A DNA stretch of 64,000 nt from Deltaproteobacteria bacterium HGW-Deltaproteobacteria-8 (GTDB lineage Bacteria; Desulfobacterota; Desulfovibrionia; Desulfovibrionales; Desulfovibrionaceae): positions 1 to 64,000 of the forward strand of contig PHAR01000002.1 of assembly GCA_002840405.1 (NCBI GenBank). Reading direction: 5' to 3'. The position numbers and the translations under genes were made by a program. Numbering within the stretch: the stretch's first letter is position 1; every line of letters starts with the position of its first letter. A model generated the notes under the pieces. The model had not been told where the DNA came from. It saw only the letters and a program-made list of their open reading frames with translations, and ran no database searches. Shown here piece after piece: positions 33,288 to 42,551 of the stretch.

Positions 33288-35006
33288 ATGGCCGATAGCA
33301 GCGTCAGCGTCTCATCCCTTACCTCCGGGCAGATCAACTTCACAGGCCTGGGCAACGGCACGGACTTCGACACCCTCATCGACGGGCTGGTGAAAGCCGA
33401 AAGTGTGCACATCACCAGGCTTACCAGCTGGAAGCAGGAGTGGACCGACAAGGTCACCCAGTTCCAGGCCCTCAACACCAAGATGCTTTCACTCAAGACC
33501 ACCCTGGACAGCATGGACACCATGGATTCCTTTATGGTCAAGGCTGTGTCCACCTCGGATTCTTCGGCCCTGTCGGCCACGGCGGACAGCACGGCGCAGG
33601 TCGCCACGCACAGCATCATCATCGGCCAGCTGGCCCAGAACGACATCCAGACGACGTCCTCGGGTGTGAGCACGCTCACCTCCTCGGTGGTGACCTCGAA
33701 CACGAATATCACCTTTACCTACGCTGGCAGCAACATCGTTCTCTCCAACATCTCCGCCGGCACCACCCTCACGGGTCTGGTCAACTACATCAACAACAAC
33801 GCCCTGTGCAGCGGGAAGATCAAGGCCACCACCATCTTCGACGGCTCGGTCTATCACCTGCAAATTTACGGCATGGGCCAGGGCGACGCCAACCAGGTGG
33901 AGATCTCGAGCACCGGCGGCTTTGCCTTCCAGTCCGGAGATTTCGTCAACACCCAGAACGCCCAGAGCGCGCACATCAAAGTCGACGGCTATCCCCTCGG
34001 CGCGAGCTCCTGGCTCTCACGTGATTCGAATACCGTGACGGACATGGTTCCCGGCGTGACCATGAATCTGAAGCAGGCCAACTCCAACGCCTCGATGCTC
34101 ATCGGCGTCAGTACGGACACTGACGCCATCAAAGCGAACATCAAGACTTTCGTGGCCCAGGTCAACGAGGTACGCTCCCTGATCTCGACCTTGACCAAGG
34201 TCGACACGACGAAAACGGATAACCCCGTGGGTTCGATCCTTACCGGCAACTACGGTGTGCAGATGATCTCCACCCAGCTCAAGGACATCATCGCCGACAA
34301 GGGACTTGGGTTCAACTACTACGCTGTTTCTGGCAACACCATCACCGGCGACTATTTTTCCTCGCTTTCCCAACTCGGCATCAGCACCGACGCCGATCAG
34401 GGCTCGGCCACCAACGGCCTGCTCATCCTGGACGAGGAGTCGCTCAACAGCGCCCTTGCGTCCAACCCGGACTCCGTGGCCAAGCTCTTCGCTGCGGACT
34501 ACCTGGGCGAGAGCGATTCCCAGAATTTCACGTACCTCGCGCACATTGGCGGCACCACCAAGCCCGGCAGCTACGAGGTGAGCATCATCACCAGCGGGGC
34601 GGGCATCTCCAGCGCCACCATCAACGGCCATCCGGCTGGGATCGACGGCTGGAGGATCACCGGCGCCTACGGCCAGGACGAGGCCGGCCTCGTCATCCAG
34701 TTGGACAACAAGACCCTGAACAGCACCATGACCGGGCGCGTGAACCTGAAGCAGGGCAAGGCCGGAGAGATGTCGGCGAAGCTCAAGGCCCTCACCAGCA
34801 CCACTGACGGCCCCTTGCACATCCTGCAAGAGAATTATGGCGACATCACCAAGAGCATTGATGACAAGATCGATCGCGAAACCACCCGCATCGCCACATA
34901 CAAGGCCATGCTGAAGGAAAAGTTTTCGCGGCTGGATACCCTGCTCGGCACGCTCAATCAGCAGCAGACCCAGTTGACGAGTTCCATCGCGCAGTTGACC
35001 GCCTAA
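33288..35006 (+). CDS. fliD: Flagellar cap protein FliD
   Basis: N-terminal INFTGLGNGTDFDTLIDGLVKAESVHITRLTSWK; C-terminal SIDDKIDRETTRIATYKAMLKEKFSRLDTLLGTLNQQQTQL. Confidence 0.94.
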   Translation: MADSSVSVSSLTSGQINFTGLGNGTDFDTLIDGLVKAESVHITRLTSWKQEWTDKVTQFQALNTKMLSLKTTLDSMDTMDSFMVKAVSTSDSSALSATADSTAQVATHSIIIGQLAQNDIQTTSSGVSTLTSSVVTSNTNITFTYAGSNIVLSNISAGTTLTGLVNYINNNALCSGKIKATTIFDGSVYHLQIYGMGQGDANQVEISSTGGFAFQSGDFVNTQNAQSAHIKVDGYPLGASSWLSRDSNTVTDMVPGVTMNLKQANSNASMLIGVSTDTDAIKANIKTFVAQVNEVRSLISTLTKVDTTKTDNPVGSILTGNYGVQMISTQLKDIIADKGLGFNYYAVSGNTITGDYFSSLSQLGISTDADQGSATNGLLILDEESLNSALASNPDSVAKLFAADYLGESDSQNFTYLAHIGGTTKPGSYEVSIITSGAGISSATINGHPAGIDGWRITGAYGQDEAGLVIQLDNKTLNSTMTGRVNLKQGKAGEMSAKLKALTSTTDGPLHILQENYGDITKSIDDKIDRETTRIATYKAMLKEKFSRLDTLLGTLNQQQTQLTSSIAQLTA

Positions 35007-35037
35007 CACAGCGTGAAGGATAAGGGAGGCTTAGCCC

Positions 35038-35706
35038 ATGCTTAAGGCCGCCAAGGCATATCTCTCGACGCAGGTCACCACCGCAACCCAGGGTGACCTG
35101 CTGCTTCTTTTGTACGACACGGCCATCAAGCACATCAAGCTGGCCAAGGACAAGATGGCCGAGCGCGACTTCGCCGCCAAGGGCATCCTTATCTCCAAGG
35201 CCATCGAGATCGTCAGCGAACTGCATGAGAGCTTGAACAAGGAGAAGGGCGGGGAAGTCGCCAAGAACCTGAGCAAGGTGTATTTTTTGTGCAACACCCG
35301 GCTGTTGCAGGCGAACATCGAAATGAATCCAGCCAGGCTGGACGAGGTGGTGGGAATTCTCTCTGGCCTGCGCCAGGCTTTTGCCCAGATCATCCCAGGC
35401 CATGAGGGCATGGCCCCGGCCTCGCAGTCCGCTGTCTTGCGTTCGGACTCGGAACCCGAAGCTGCCTCCACCTCTGCCGCCGCTCCGCCGTCGGCCTATC
35501 CCACGGCCTATCCGTCTGGCAATTTGGCGGGCAATTTGGCGACGAGTTCTGTGGCCCAGCCAGCCGCAGCCCAGCCTCCTTCAGCCGTTTCGCAGCCTGG
35601 ACCGGCCGAGCCGGGAGACGCCGAGGCCGCCGCCCCGGTCGCTGACCGCGCGCCGGTGAACGGCGCGCGCTTCCGGGCCGCCAACGCCTACGCCAACTCC
35701 CACTAG
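35038..35706 (+). CDS. fliS: Flagellar export chaperone FliS with Ala/Pro-rich C-terminal extension
   Basis: AAKAYLSTQVTTATQGDLLLLLYDTAIKHIKLAKDKMAERDF; position after fliD. Confidence 0.92.
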   Translation: MLKAAKAYLSTQVTTATQGDLLLLLYDTAIKHIKLAKDKMAERDFAAKGILISKAIEIVSELHESLNKEKGGEVAKNLSKVYFLCNTRLLQANIEMNPARLDEVVGILSGLRQAFAQIIPGHEGMAPASQSAVLRSDSEPEAASTSAAAPPSAYPTAYPSGNLAGNLATSSVAQPAAAQPPSAVSQPGPAEPGDAEAAAPVADRAPVNGARFRAANAYANSH

Positions 35707-35732
35707 ACGGCGCGAGTCGGCACCAACCGTCG

Positions 35733-37385
35733 CTAAATGGCGATGACCAGCGGAACCACCACGGGGTCGCGGTCCAGCACGGAGCGGAAGAATCTCCGCA
35801 GCGACATGCGCACGCGTTCCTTGAGCTTCTTGATGTTGCCCTTGGGGCAGTTTTCCACCTCATCCAGGACCACGCACTTGGCGTCTTCCAGGAGGTGGGC
35901 GTATTGCTGCTCGAACACGAAGCCCTTGGACACGATGTCCGGGCCCAGCGTGATGGCGCCGGTCTCCTTGTCAATGACCAGAAGCACCACCACCATGCCT
36001 TCACCGGCCAGCAGCTGACGCTCTTTCAGCACGCTCTGACCCACATCGCCCACGCCCTTGCCGTCCACCAGGATGCGCTCGGCGGCCACGGCCTCTTCCA
36101 GGCGGATGCCCTGGGGCAAAATGGTCAGGGGCTGGCCGTCTTCCAGCACCATGGCGCGCTCCGGCGCCACCCCGCACTCCACGGCCAGGCGCGTGTGCTT
36201 CACCAGGTGGCGGTACTCGCCGTGGATGGGCACGAAATACTTGGGGCGTACCGCCTCCAGCATGATGCGCAGCTCCTCGCGGTGGGCATGCCCAGAAGCG
36301 TGGATGGCCTGAACCTTTTCGTAGAGCACCTCGGCGCCGAGCTTGTAGAGCCGGTTGATGACCTTGGTGATGGCCAGCACGTTGCCGGGGATGAAGCGCG
36401 AGGACAAAAGCACCAGGTCGCCCTTCTTGATGCGCATCTGGCGGTGTTCGTCCAGCGACATGCGCGACAGCGCGGCCAGCGGTTCGCCCTGGGACCCGGT
36501 GACCACGAGCACAACCTGCTCGTCCGCCAGACTCGAGGTCTCGTCCACCTCCACCAGGGTGCTGGGCGGGATGCGCAGGTAGCCCAGCTCACGGGCCAGG
36601 TCGATGTTGCGCGCCAGGCTCTTGCCGGAAATGGCCACCTTGCGACCGCAGGCCGCAGCCAGGTCGAAGATCTCCTGCAGGCGCTGGATGTGGCTGGAGA
36701 AGAGCGTCACGATGATGCGGCCGCGGGCCTTGTCGAAGATCTCGCGCAAGCTGGCCATGATCTCGCGCTCGGTGAGGGCGAAGCCATCGCGTTCCACATT
36801 GGTGGAGTCGGAGAGCAGGAGCTGTACGCCGGGCTCGGCAAAGCGGCGGATGGCGTCCATGTCCGTGGCGTGGCCGTCCATGGGGTTGCGGTCGATCTTG
36901 AAGTCGCCGGTGTGCAGCACGCGGCCCATGGGGGTCTCGATGCCCAGCGCGTAGCCCTTGATGATGGAATGGCAGACCGGGATGAAGTTGAAGGCAAAGG
37001 GGCCGATCTCCACGCGTTCGCCGGGCTTCACGGGCCGCAGGTCGGCCGGGATGCAGTGCTCTTTCAGCTTGGCGTTCACCAGGGCCAGGGTGAAGTCCGA
37101 GCCGTAGACCGGCACGTCGATGTGCGGCAGAAGCCAGGGCAGCGCGCCGATGTGGTCCTCGTGCCCGTGGGTCAGGACCACGGCCTTGAGCCTGTCCTTC
37201 TGGGCCAGAATGTGCTCGAAGCGCGGGATGACCACGTCCACGCCAAAGAGGTAGTCCTCGGGGAACATGAGCCCGCAGTCCACCAGCACGGTGGAGCCTT
37301 GGGACTTGAAGGCCATGCAGTTGAGTCCGATCTCCCCCAGGCCGCCCAGGGGATGTATGGTCAGTTCGTCCTGGCCGTGTGCCAT
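35733..37385 (-). CDS. rnj: Ribonuclease J
   Basis: LGGLGEIGLNCMAF, VLTHGHEDHIGALPWLL, HASGHAHREELRIMLEAVRPKYFVPIHGEYRHL. Confidence 0.94.
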   Translation of the reverse strand: MAHGQDELTIHPLGGLGEIGLNCMAFKSQGSTVLVDCGLMFPEDYLFGVDVVIPRFEHILAQKDRLKAVVLTHGHEDHIGALPWLLPHIDVPVYGSDFTLALVNAKLKEHCIPADLRPVKPGERVEIGPFAFNFIPVCHSIIKGYALGIETPMGRVLHTGDFKIDRNPMDGHATDMDAIRRFAEPGVQLLLSDSTNVERDGFALTEREIMASLREIFDKARGRIIVTLFSSHIQRLQEIFDLAAACGRKVAISGKSLARNIDLARELGYLRIPPSTLVEVDETSSLADEQVVLVVTGSQGEPLAALSRMSLDEHRQMRIKKGDLVLLSSRFIPGNVLAITKVINRLYKLGAEVLYEKVQAIHASGHAHREELRIMLEAVRPKYFVPIHGEYRHLVKHTRLAVECGVAPERAMVLEDGQPLTILPQGIRLEEAVAAERILVDGKGVGDVGQSVLKERQLLAGEGMVVVLLVIDKETGAITLGPDIVSKGFVFEQQYAHLLEDAKCVVLDEVENCPKGNIKKLKERVRMSLRRFFRSVLDRDPVVVPLVIAI

Positions 37386-37386
37386 G

Positions 37387-38112
37387 TCAGCTCCTTGCCA
37401 GTTTTTGGTAGGCTTCGTTCATGAGGACGTATATGTCGTCCTTGAATTTTTCGCGGTCCTTGATGGTGTATGCGGCCGGGTCCACCGGGGGCAGGGCCTT
37501 GAGGCGGATCAGCTGGTCGGGGTTGAAGAAGCGCTTGCCCTTGGGCAAAAGCTTGCCGGTGCCCACCATGATCAGCGGAGCCACGGGCAGGCCGCACTTG
37601 AGGGCCAGCACCACGGCGCCGACCTTGAAGTCCATGAGCTTTTCGAGGTCCGGGTTGCGCGTGCCCTCGGGGAAGATGAGCGGCGAGATGCCGCTCTTGG
37701 CCGAAGCCACGGCCTCGTCCAGGCTGCGCATGGCCGCGCGGCGGTTCTCCCGGTTCATGGAGATGTGGCCCGCGTTGCCGAGCGCCTTGCCGTAGATGGG
37801 GATGCGGAACAGGCTCTCCTTGGCCACGAAGCGCATGTGGTAATCACGGAGCGCATCGAACAGGATGGGGATGTCGAACAGGCTCTGGTGGTTGCACATG
37901 AACACATAGTGGCCCTTGGGGTCCAGCGCCGAGAGGTCGGCCTCGACCGTGATGCCCGCCATGCGCAGCATGAAGCTGCCATAGGTCTTGCCAGGCCAGT
38001 CGCGCTCGTCGGGCGTGGCCTTTTCCTGGTCCAGCAAGAGCTGTTTGATGCTGTAGTAGATCGTGGTGGGCACGAGCAGGAGAAAGAAGCGAAGTACTCT
38101 GAACATAACCAT
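37387..38112 (-). CDS. plsC: 1-acyl-sn-glycerol-3-phosphate acyltransferase
   Basis: MCNHQSLFDIPILFDAL (NHxxxxD) and LIFPEGTRN. Confidence 0.92.
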   Translation of the reverse strand: MVMFRVLRFFLLLVPTTIYYSIKQLLLDQEKATPDERDWPGKTYGSFMLRMAGITVEADLSALDPKGHYVFMCNHQSLFDIPILFDALRDYHMRFVAKESLFRIPIYGKALGNAGHISMNRENRRAAMRSLDEAVASAKSGISPLIFPEGTRNPDLEKLMDFKVGAVVLALKCGLPVAPLIMVGTGKLLPKGKRFFNPDQLIRLKALPPVDPAAYTIKDREKFKDDIYVLMNEAYQKLARS

Positions 38113-38212
38113 CCCTGTGAGTGTCTTGTAAAGGCTCCACTACGTGAAAAACCAGCCCTGCACAAGCAACCCCGTTGCAGTCTGGGGCGGGCGCGGGGCG
38201 TGAAAAAGGGCG

Positions 38213-38243
38213 GCGGAGTAAACCCCGCCGCCCGAGCAATGCA
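38213..38243 (-). terminator. Rho-independent terminator after the EF-G paralog
   Basis: On the minus strand GGGCGGCGG-GGTTTACT-CCGCCGCCC-TTTTT. Confidence 0.8.
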
Positions 38244-38260
38244 CATGTCCGCAGGCGGGG

Positions 38261-40333
38261 CTATTCCTCTTCGGCGGCCTCGCGCTTGTTTTCCTCGATG
38301 ACCTTGGCCGCGATGGGGGGCGGGCATTCCTCGTAGTTGGAGAACTCCATGGTGAAGGTGCCCTGGCCGCCGGTCATGGAGCGCAGGTCCGGGGCGTATT
38401 TGAGCACCTCGCTCATGGGCACGTGGGCCTTGATCTCGGTGACGCCGCCCTGGGAGTCCGAGCCCAGGACCTTGCCGCGGCGGCTGGAGAGGTCGCCGAT
38501 GACGTCACCCATGTGGGCATCGGGCACGGCCACGGTGATGGTCATTATGGGTTCGAGCAGGATCATCTTGGCCTTTTCGCAGGCCTTCTTGAAGGCGATG
38601 GAGCCTGCGATCTTGAAGGCCATTTCCGAGGAGTCCACGTTGTGGTAGCTGCCGTCGTACAGGGTGACCTTGAAGTCGATGATCGGGAAGCCTGCCAGCA
38701 CGCCGCGCGCGGCAGACTCCTGCACGCCCTTGTCCACGGCCGGGATGTACTGGCGGGGAATGGACCCGCCCACGATGGCGTCCACGTACTGGTAGCCAGA
38801 GCCCTTGGGCTGGGGCTCCAGGTGGATCCAGCAGTCGCCGAACTGGCCGCGGCCGCCGGTCTGCTTCTTGTGGCGGCCCTGGATCTCGCGCGCCGCCGTC
38901 TTGACGGTCTCGCGATAGGGAACCTTGGGGGTCTTGAGGATTATCTCGACCTTGTAGCGGCGCTTGGCCCGCTCCACGCTGATCTCGATGTGGTTCTGGC
39001 CCATGCCGGAGAGCAGGGTGTCGGCCGTCTCCTCGTCGCGCCCGAGCTTCAAGGTCACGTCCTCGTCCAGCAGCTTGGCCATGGCCTGGTACACCTTGTC
39101 CTCGTCGCCCTTCTCCTTGGAGGCCAGGGCGAAGGTGATGAGCGTGGGCGGCAGGGCAGGCTTTTTCAGGGCAAAGGGCGCCTTGTCCGAGGACAAGGAA
39201 TCGCCGGTCTTGGTTTCCTTGAGCTTGGCCAGGGTGACGATGGCGCCGGGGCCAAGCGCGGTCTTGCAGGTGGTCTGCTCCTTGCCGGTGGTCAGCAGCA
39301 GCTGGCCCATGCGCTCGTGCTGGCCGGTGCGCGAGTTGACCAGGGCCATGTCGCCGGTCAAGGTGCCGGAGAGCACGCGCACGACGGTGAGCTGGCCGGC
39401 GAACGGGTCGGCCATGGTCTTGAACACGAAGCCCGCCACGGGCGCGGCCTCGGTGCTCTCGCGGGCGCTTCCGTCCTCGCCGTCCCAGTAGGGATGGTCC
39501 AGGGGGCTTGGCAGCAGGGCCTGGATGGCGTCCAGCAGTTGCGGGCCGCCCATGTTGTTCAGGGCCGAGCCGACCACCACGGGCACGAGCTCGCCGGTCT
39601 TGACGCCGGCCACCAGCGCGGTCTTGAGCTCGTCGGGGGTCAGCTCCCCGGCCTCCAGGTACTTCTCCATGAGCGCTTCGTCGCTCTCGGCGATGTTCTC
39701 GATCATGGTTTCGCGCAGCGGGGTGGACAGGGCCGAGACGTCCGCCGGAACGGCGCCCACGGTTGCGCCGCCCTTGCCGTCGAACATCAGCGCCTTGTCC
39801 TCGAGCATGTCGACAACGCCCTTGAAGGCCTCGCGTTCGCCGATGGGGTAGTGCAGGAGCACGGGCTTCACGCCCAGGCTGTCCTTGATTCCGTTGAAAG
39901 CCATGTTGAAGTCGGCGCGGTCGCGGTCCATCTTGTTGATGAACACGATGGCCGGCAGCCCGGCCTTTTTGACCTCGGACCAGGCCTTGCGGGTGAGGGG
40001 CTTGACGCCGTCCACGGCGTCGATGACGAAGACCACTGCATCGGCGGCGGCCAGGCTGTACGGCAGGTCGCCGTTGAAGTTGTTGTCGCCGGGGGTGTCG
40101 ATGAGAAAATGCTGGTTCTTGTTCCATTTGAAGTTGGCGAAACTCGGCTGGATGGAGCCCCTGCGCTTGATCTCCTCGGGCTCGAAATCGAGTGTGGTCG
40201 TGCCGTCTTCGATCTTTCCCAGACGGTTGATCACACCGGCGTTAAACAGGAGCATTTCGGCGACAGAGGTCTTCCCGCTGCCGCCATGACCGACCAGGGT
40301 GTATGTCCTTTGAGATTTGAGCGCTTCCGACAT
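38261..40333 (-). CDS. EF-G-like translation GTPase (divergent EF-G paralog)
   Basis: VGHGGSGKTS, DTPGDNNF, NKMDRDRADF; full EF-G domain IV/V (GGRGQFGDCWIHLEP). Confidence 0.9.
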   Translation of the reverse strand: MSEALKSQRTYTLVGHGGSGKTSVAEMLLFNAGVINRLGKIEDGTTTLDFEPEEIKRRGSIQPSFANFKWNKNQHFLIDTPGDNNFNGDLPYSLAAADAVVFVIDAVDGVKPLTRKAWSEVKKAGLPAIVFINKMDRDRADFNMAFNGIKDSLGVKPVLLHYPIGEREAFKGVVDMLEDKALMFDGKGGATVGAVPADVSALSTPLRETMIENIAESDEALMEKYLEAGELTPDELKTALVAGVKTGELVPVVVGSALNNMGGPQLLDAIQALLPSPLDHPYWDGEDGSARESTEAAPVAGFVFKTMADPFAGQLTVVRVLSGTLTGDMALVNSRTGQHERMGQLLLTTGKEQTTCKTALGPGAIVTLAKLKETKTGDSLSSDKAPFALKKPALPPTLITFALASKEKGDEDKVYQAMAKLLDEDVTLKLGRDEETADTLLSGMGQNHIEISVERAKRRYKVEIILKTPKVPYRETVKTAAREIQGRHKKQTGGRGQFGDCWIHLEPQPKGSGYQYVDAIVGGSIPRQYIPAVDKGVQESAARGVLAGFPIIDFKVTLYDGSYHNVDSSEMAFKIAGSIAFKKACEKAKMILLEPIMTITVAVPDAHMGDVIGDLSSRRGKVLGSDSQGGVTEIKAHVPMSEVLKYAPDLRSMTGGQGTFTMEFSNYEECPPPIAAKVIEENKREAAEEE

Positions 40334-40514
40334 CCCTCACTCCATGTGTATCGAGTTTACCGCCGGGAACTGCCTTCCTGACGGGTTGTGGACCGTCTGC
40401 CTAGAATCTTCAAGGTCTAGTGATATAGGGAGAGGCAGGCGAGAATGTCAAGGGTGGGGGGTGGATGGGGAAGTGGGAGGGACGGCTGGTTTTGCGGCCG
40501 GTCGGCTTGCGTGG

Positions 40515-41129
40515 TCAGTTGGAGCGGCCCGGCAGAACCGCGTGCCGTGACCGCCACGCCTGCTGCTCCTCCTCCACGCCCCCGAACAGCGAAAGTTGCC
40601 TGGGCGCGCGGCGCTCCTCGTCCAGAAGCTCGGCCTCGGAGATCAGCGTGCCGCTGGACAAAATATGGGCCACGGCCACGCCCTGTTCGCGCAGCATGCG
40701 CCCCAGAAGAAGTCTGCGGTGGCAATGGCGCGGGTTGTCCTCGCCGCAGGTCAGCGCCAGGCAATACCCCTTCCGGAGGCCGTCCAGCAGCCGGTTGATG
40801 CCCACCTGGAAGCCTTCCGTGGCCGCGATGCGGTCGTAAAGGACATAGCCCTGGTCGTCATAAAAGCCGGGGTTGTCGGGCATGCCGCCCAGCTCCCGGC
40901 CCAGGTACAGGTAGCGCAGGCCGGCGGTGGTGGCCGAGACCTCGATCTGGTCCTTGTTGAAGTGCGGGGTGTAGCTGGCGTATGGCTTGGAGCGAACGTC
41001 CACCAGCACCTGGATGCCGTGGACGCGCAGGTTGGACAGGAAGGTGCTCAGCGGCAGGTTGGAAAACCCGGCAGTGAAGATGGTGCCTGAAATGCCACCT
41101 GGGGGGTCTGGATTTCTCTGCCCTGTCAT
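40515..41129 (-). CDS. DUF488-family protein
   Basis: TIFTAGFSNLPLSTFLSNLRVHGIQVLVDVRSKPYASYTPHFNKDQIE ... LTCGEDNPRHCHRRLLLGRML. Confidence 0.87.
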   Translation of the reverse strand: MTGQRNPDPPGGISGTIFTAGFSNLPLSTFLSNLRVHGIQVLVDVRSKPYASYTPHFNKDQIEVSATTAGLRYLYLGRELGGMPDNPGFYDDQGYVLYDRIAATEGFQVGINRLLDGLRKGYCLALTCGEDNPRHCHRRLLLGRMLREQGVAVAHILSSGTLISEAELLDEERRAPRQLSLFGGVEEEQQAWRSRHAVLPGRSN

Positions 41130-41296
41130 GGTCCCGTTCCTATGCGGAAGGCCTGTATCCGTCAAGCTGTTCCGAGTCCGCCAAGGGTTTGCGGACCAGA
41201 CTTGCGGCCCAGGGCCGGGCAATGTATTGTGCCCGCAGAATCAGCCCGAATAGCCATGCGCGTTGGCCACGCACATTGACCGTAAGGAGGCCGCCC

Positions 41297-41764
41297 ATGC
41301 CGCTCAAGGATTACCAGGACGCCCTGACCCGCCTGCAGAAAGGCATTGCCCAGGCCTACAAGGACTCGCCCCAGGTGCTCAACGTGCCTGGCCAGTCCGT
41401 GGCCTGCAAGGTGGACCCGGAGTATTACCTGGCGCTGGAGCCCGTGTTCACGGAGATCCTGGCCCGCTGGGCCATCTCTTTTCCCGAGGCGGTGCTGGAG
41501 ACCCTGGCCCGCACCGGCAACGTGATCGTGTGCAAGCCGCTGTCCACCCACATCATCCCGCTGTCCGTGAACTGGGGCGGCCGCGACTTCGAGGTCCAGG
41601 CCACCTTCCTGCTGGCGGACTTCGTGGACCGCGCGCTCAAGCTGTATGCCGGGGTGTCCGCGTCCCTGCCGGTGTCCGACTTGCGCATCCGCACCGCTGA
41701 CCGGGCCGCCGTGGAGGCCTTTTTCGGCGGGTCCACCCCGCCCCAGGGCCTGGCCTACCTGTAG
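41297..41764 (+). CDS. Protein of unknown function (155 aa)
   Basis: ORF with AAGGAGG SD just upstream (gtaaggaggccgcccatg). Confidence 0.7.
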   Translation: MPLKDYQDALTRLQKGIAQAYKDSPQVLNVPGQSVACKVDPEYYLALEPVFTEILARWAISFPEAVLETLARTGNVIVCKPLSTHIIPLSVNWGGRDFEVQATFLLADFVDRALKLYAGVSASLPVSDLRIRTADRAAVEAFFGGSTPPQGLAYL

Positions 41765-41791
41765 GAACGCTTCCGCCAACGCCGCAAAGAG

Positions 41792-41829
41792 AAGGGCGGC
41801 CCACCATGCGTTGGTGGGCCGCCCTTTTG
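41792..41829. terminator. Bidirectional hairpin terminator
   Basis: Perfect 15-bp stem AAGGGCGGCCCACCA / TGGTGGGCCGCCCTT. Confidence 0.85.
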
Positions 41830-41862
41830 CGTGCGCAATGAGCAAAGCTTGTCGACTGGGGG

Positions 41863-42531
41863 CTAGTCGTCGACCGCGTTGGGGCACTTGGGCCGCAGGA
41901 TGCAGACGGAGCAGCCGTCGCTGTAAGGCATGCGCGTGAAGACCGCGAACTGGCGGTTCACCGTGCCCTCCTTGTTCCAGACAAGCCCCAGCTTCTCGAA
42001 GGCTTTCAAAATGCCGGGGGTGGGCTTGGGCAGGGGCGCGCAGCCCTTGTCGGCCAGTTCGGGCACCACGTTCTGTGCGGCGCTCATGACCATGTGGATG
42101 GCCAGGTTGTGGAAGGACATGCCCGCGCTGGGGGAGTCCTGCCAGACGCCCTCGATCTCCTCCTCCACGGGCTCCTCCAGCCAGATGATGACGTGCCCGC
42201 CGCCCTTGGGCGCGGCAGGGTCGGTGATCTTGTAGGCGCGCAGGTACTTCTCGGCCCAGCCGTCGAAGCGCGGCTCCAGCTCTTCCAGCAGGTCGTGCTC
42301 GATGCGCGTCTCGCCGGAGAGCTCGCAGTAGGTGAACATGTCGAACTCCGGGTGGGCGTCGATGGCGTCCACCTGGATGGGGCCGACAGGCTTCTTGGCT
42401 GTCGTCTTCGCCGTCGTCTTCGCCGTCGGCTTCGCCGCTTTCTTGGGGGCGTCCGGCTTCGCCGTCTTTTTGGGCGTGGCGGCCTTGGCTGCTTCTGCTT
42501 TCTTCGCGGCGGGTTTCTTTGTCGTGGTCAC
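41863..42531 (-). CDS. Protein of unknown function with histone-H1-like Lys/Ala-rich N-terminal tail
   Basis: MTTTKKPAAKKAEAAKAATPKKTAKPDAPKKAAKPTAKTTAKTTAKKP followed by a globular domain ending CSVCILRPKCPNAVDD. Confidence 0.78.
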   Translation of the reverse strand: MTTTKKPAAKKAEAAKAATPKKTAKPDAPKKAAKPTAKTTAKTTAKKPVGPIQVDAIDAHPEFDMFTYCELSGETRIEHDLLEELEPRFDGWAEKYLRAYKITDPAAPKGGGHVIIWLEEPVEEEIEGVWQDSPSAGMSFHNLAIHMVMSAAQNVVPELADKGCAPLPKPTPGILKAFEKLGLVWNKEGTVNRQFAVFTRMPYSDGCSVCILRPKCPNAVDD

Positions 42532-42551
42532 GCGGAGCTCCTCTTTTGGCC

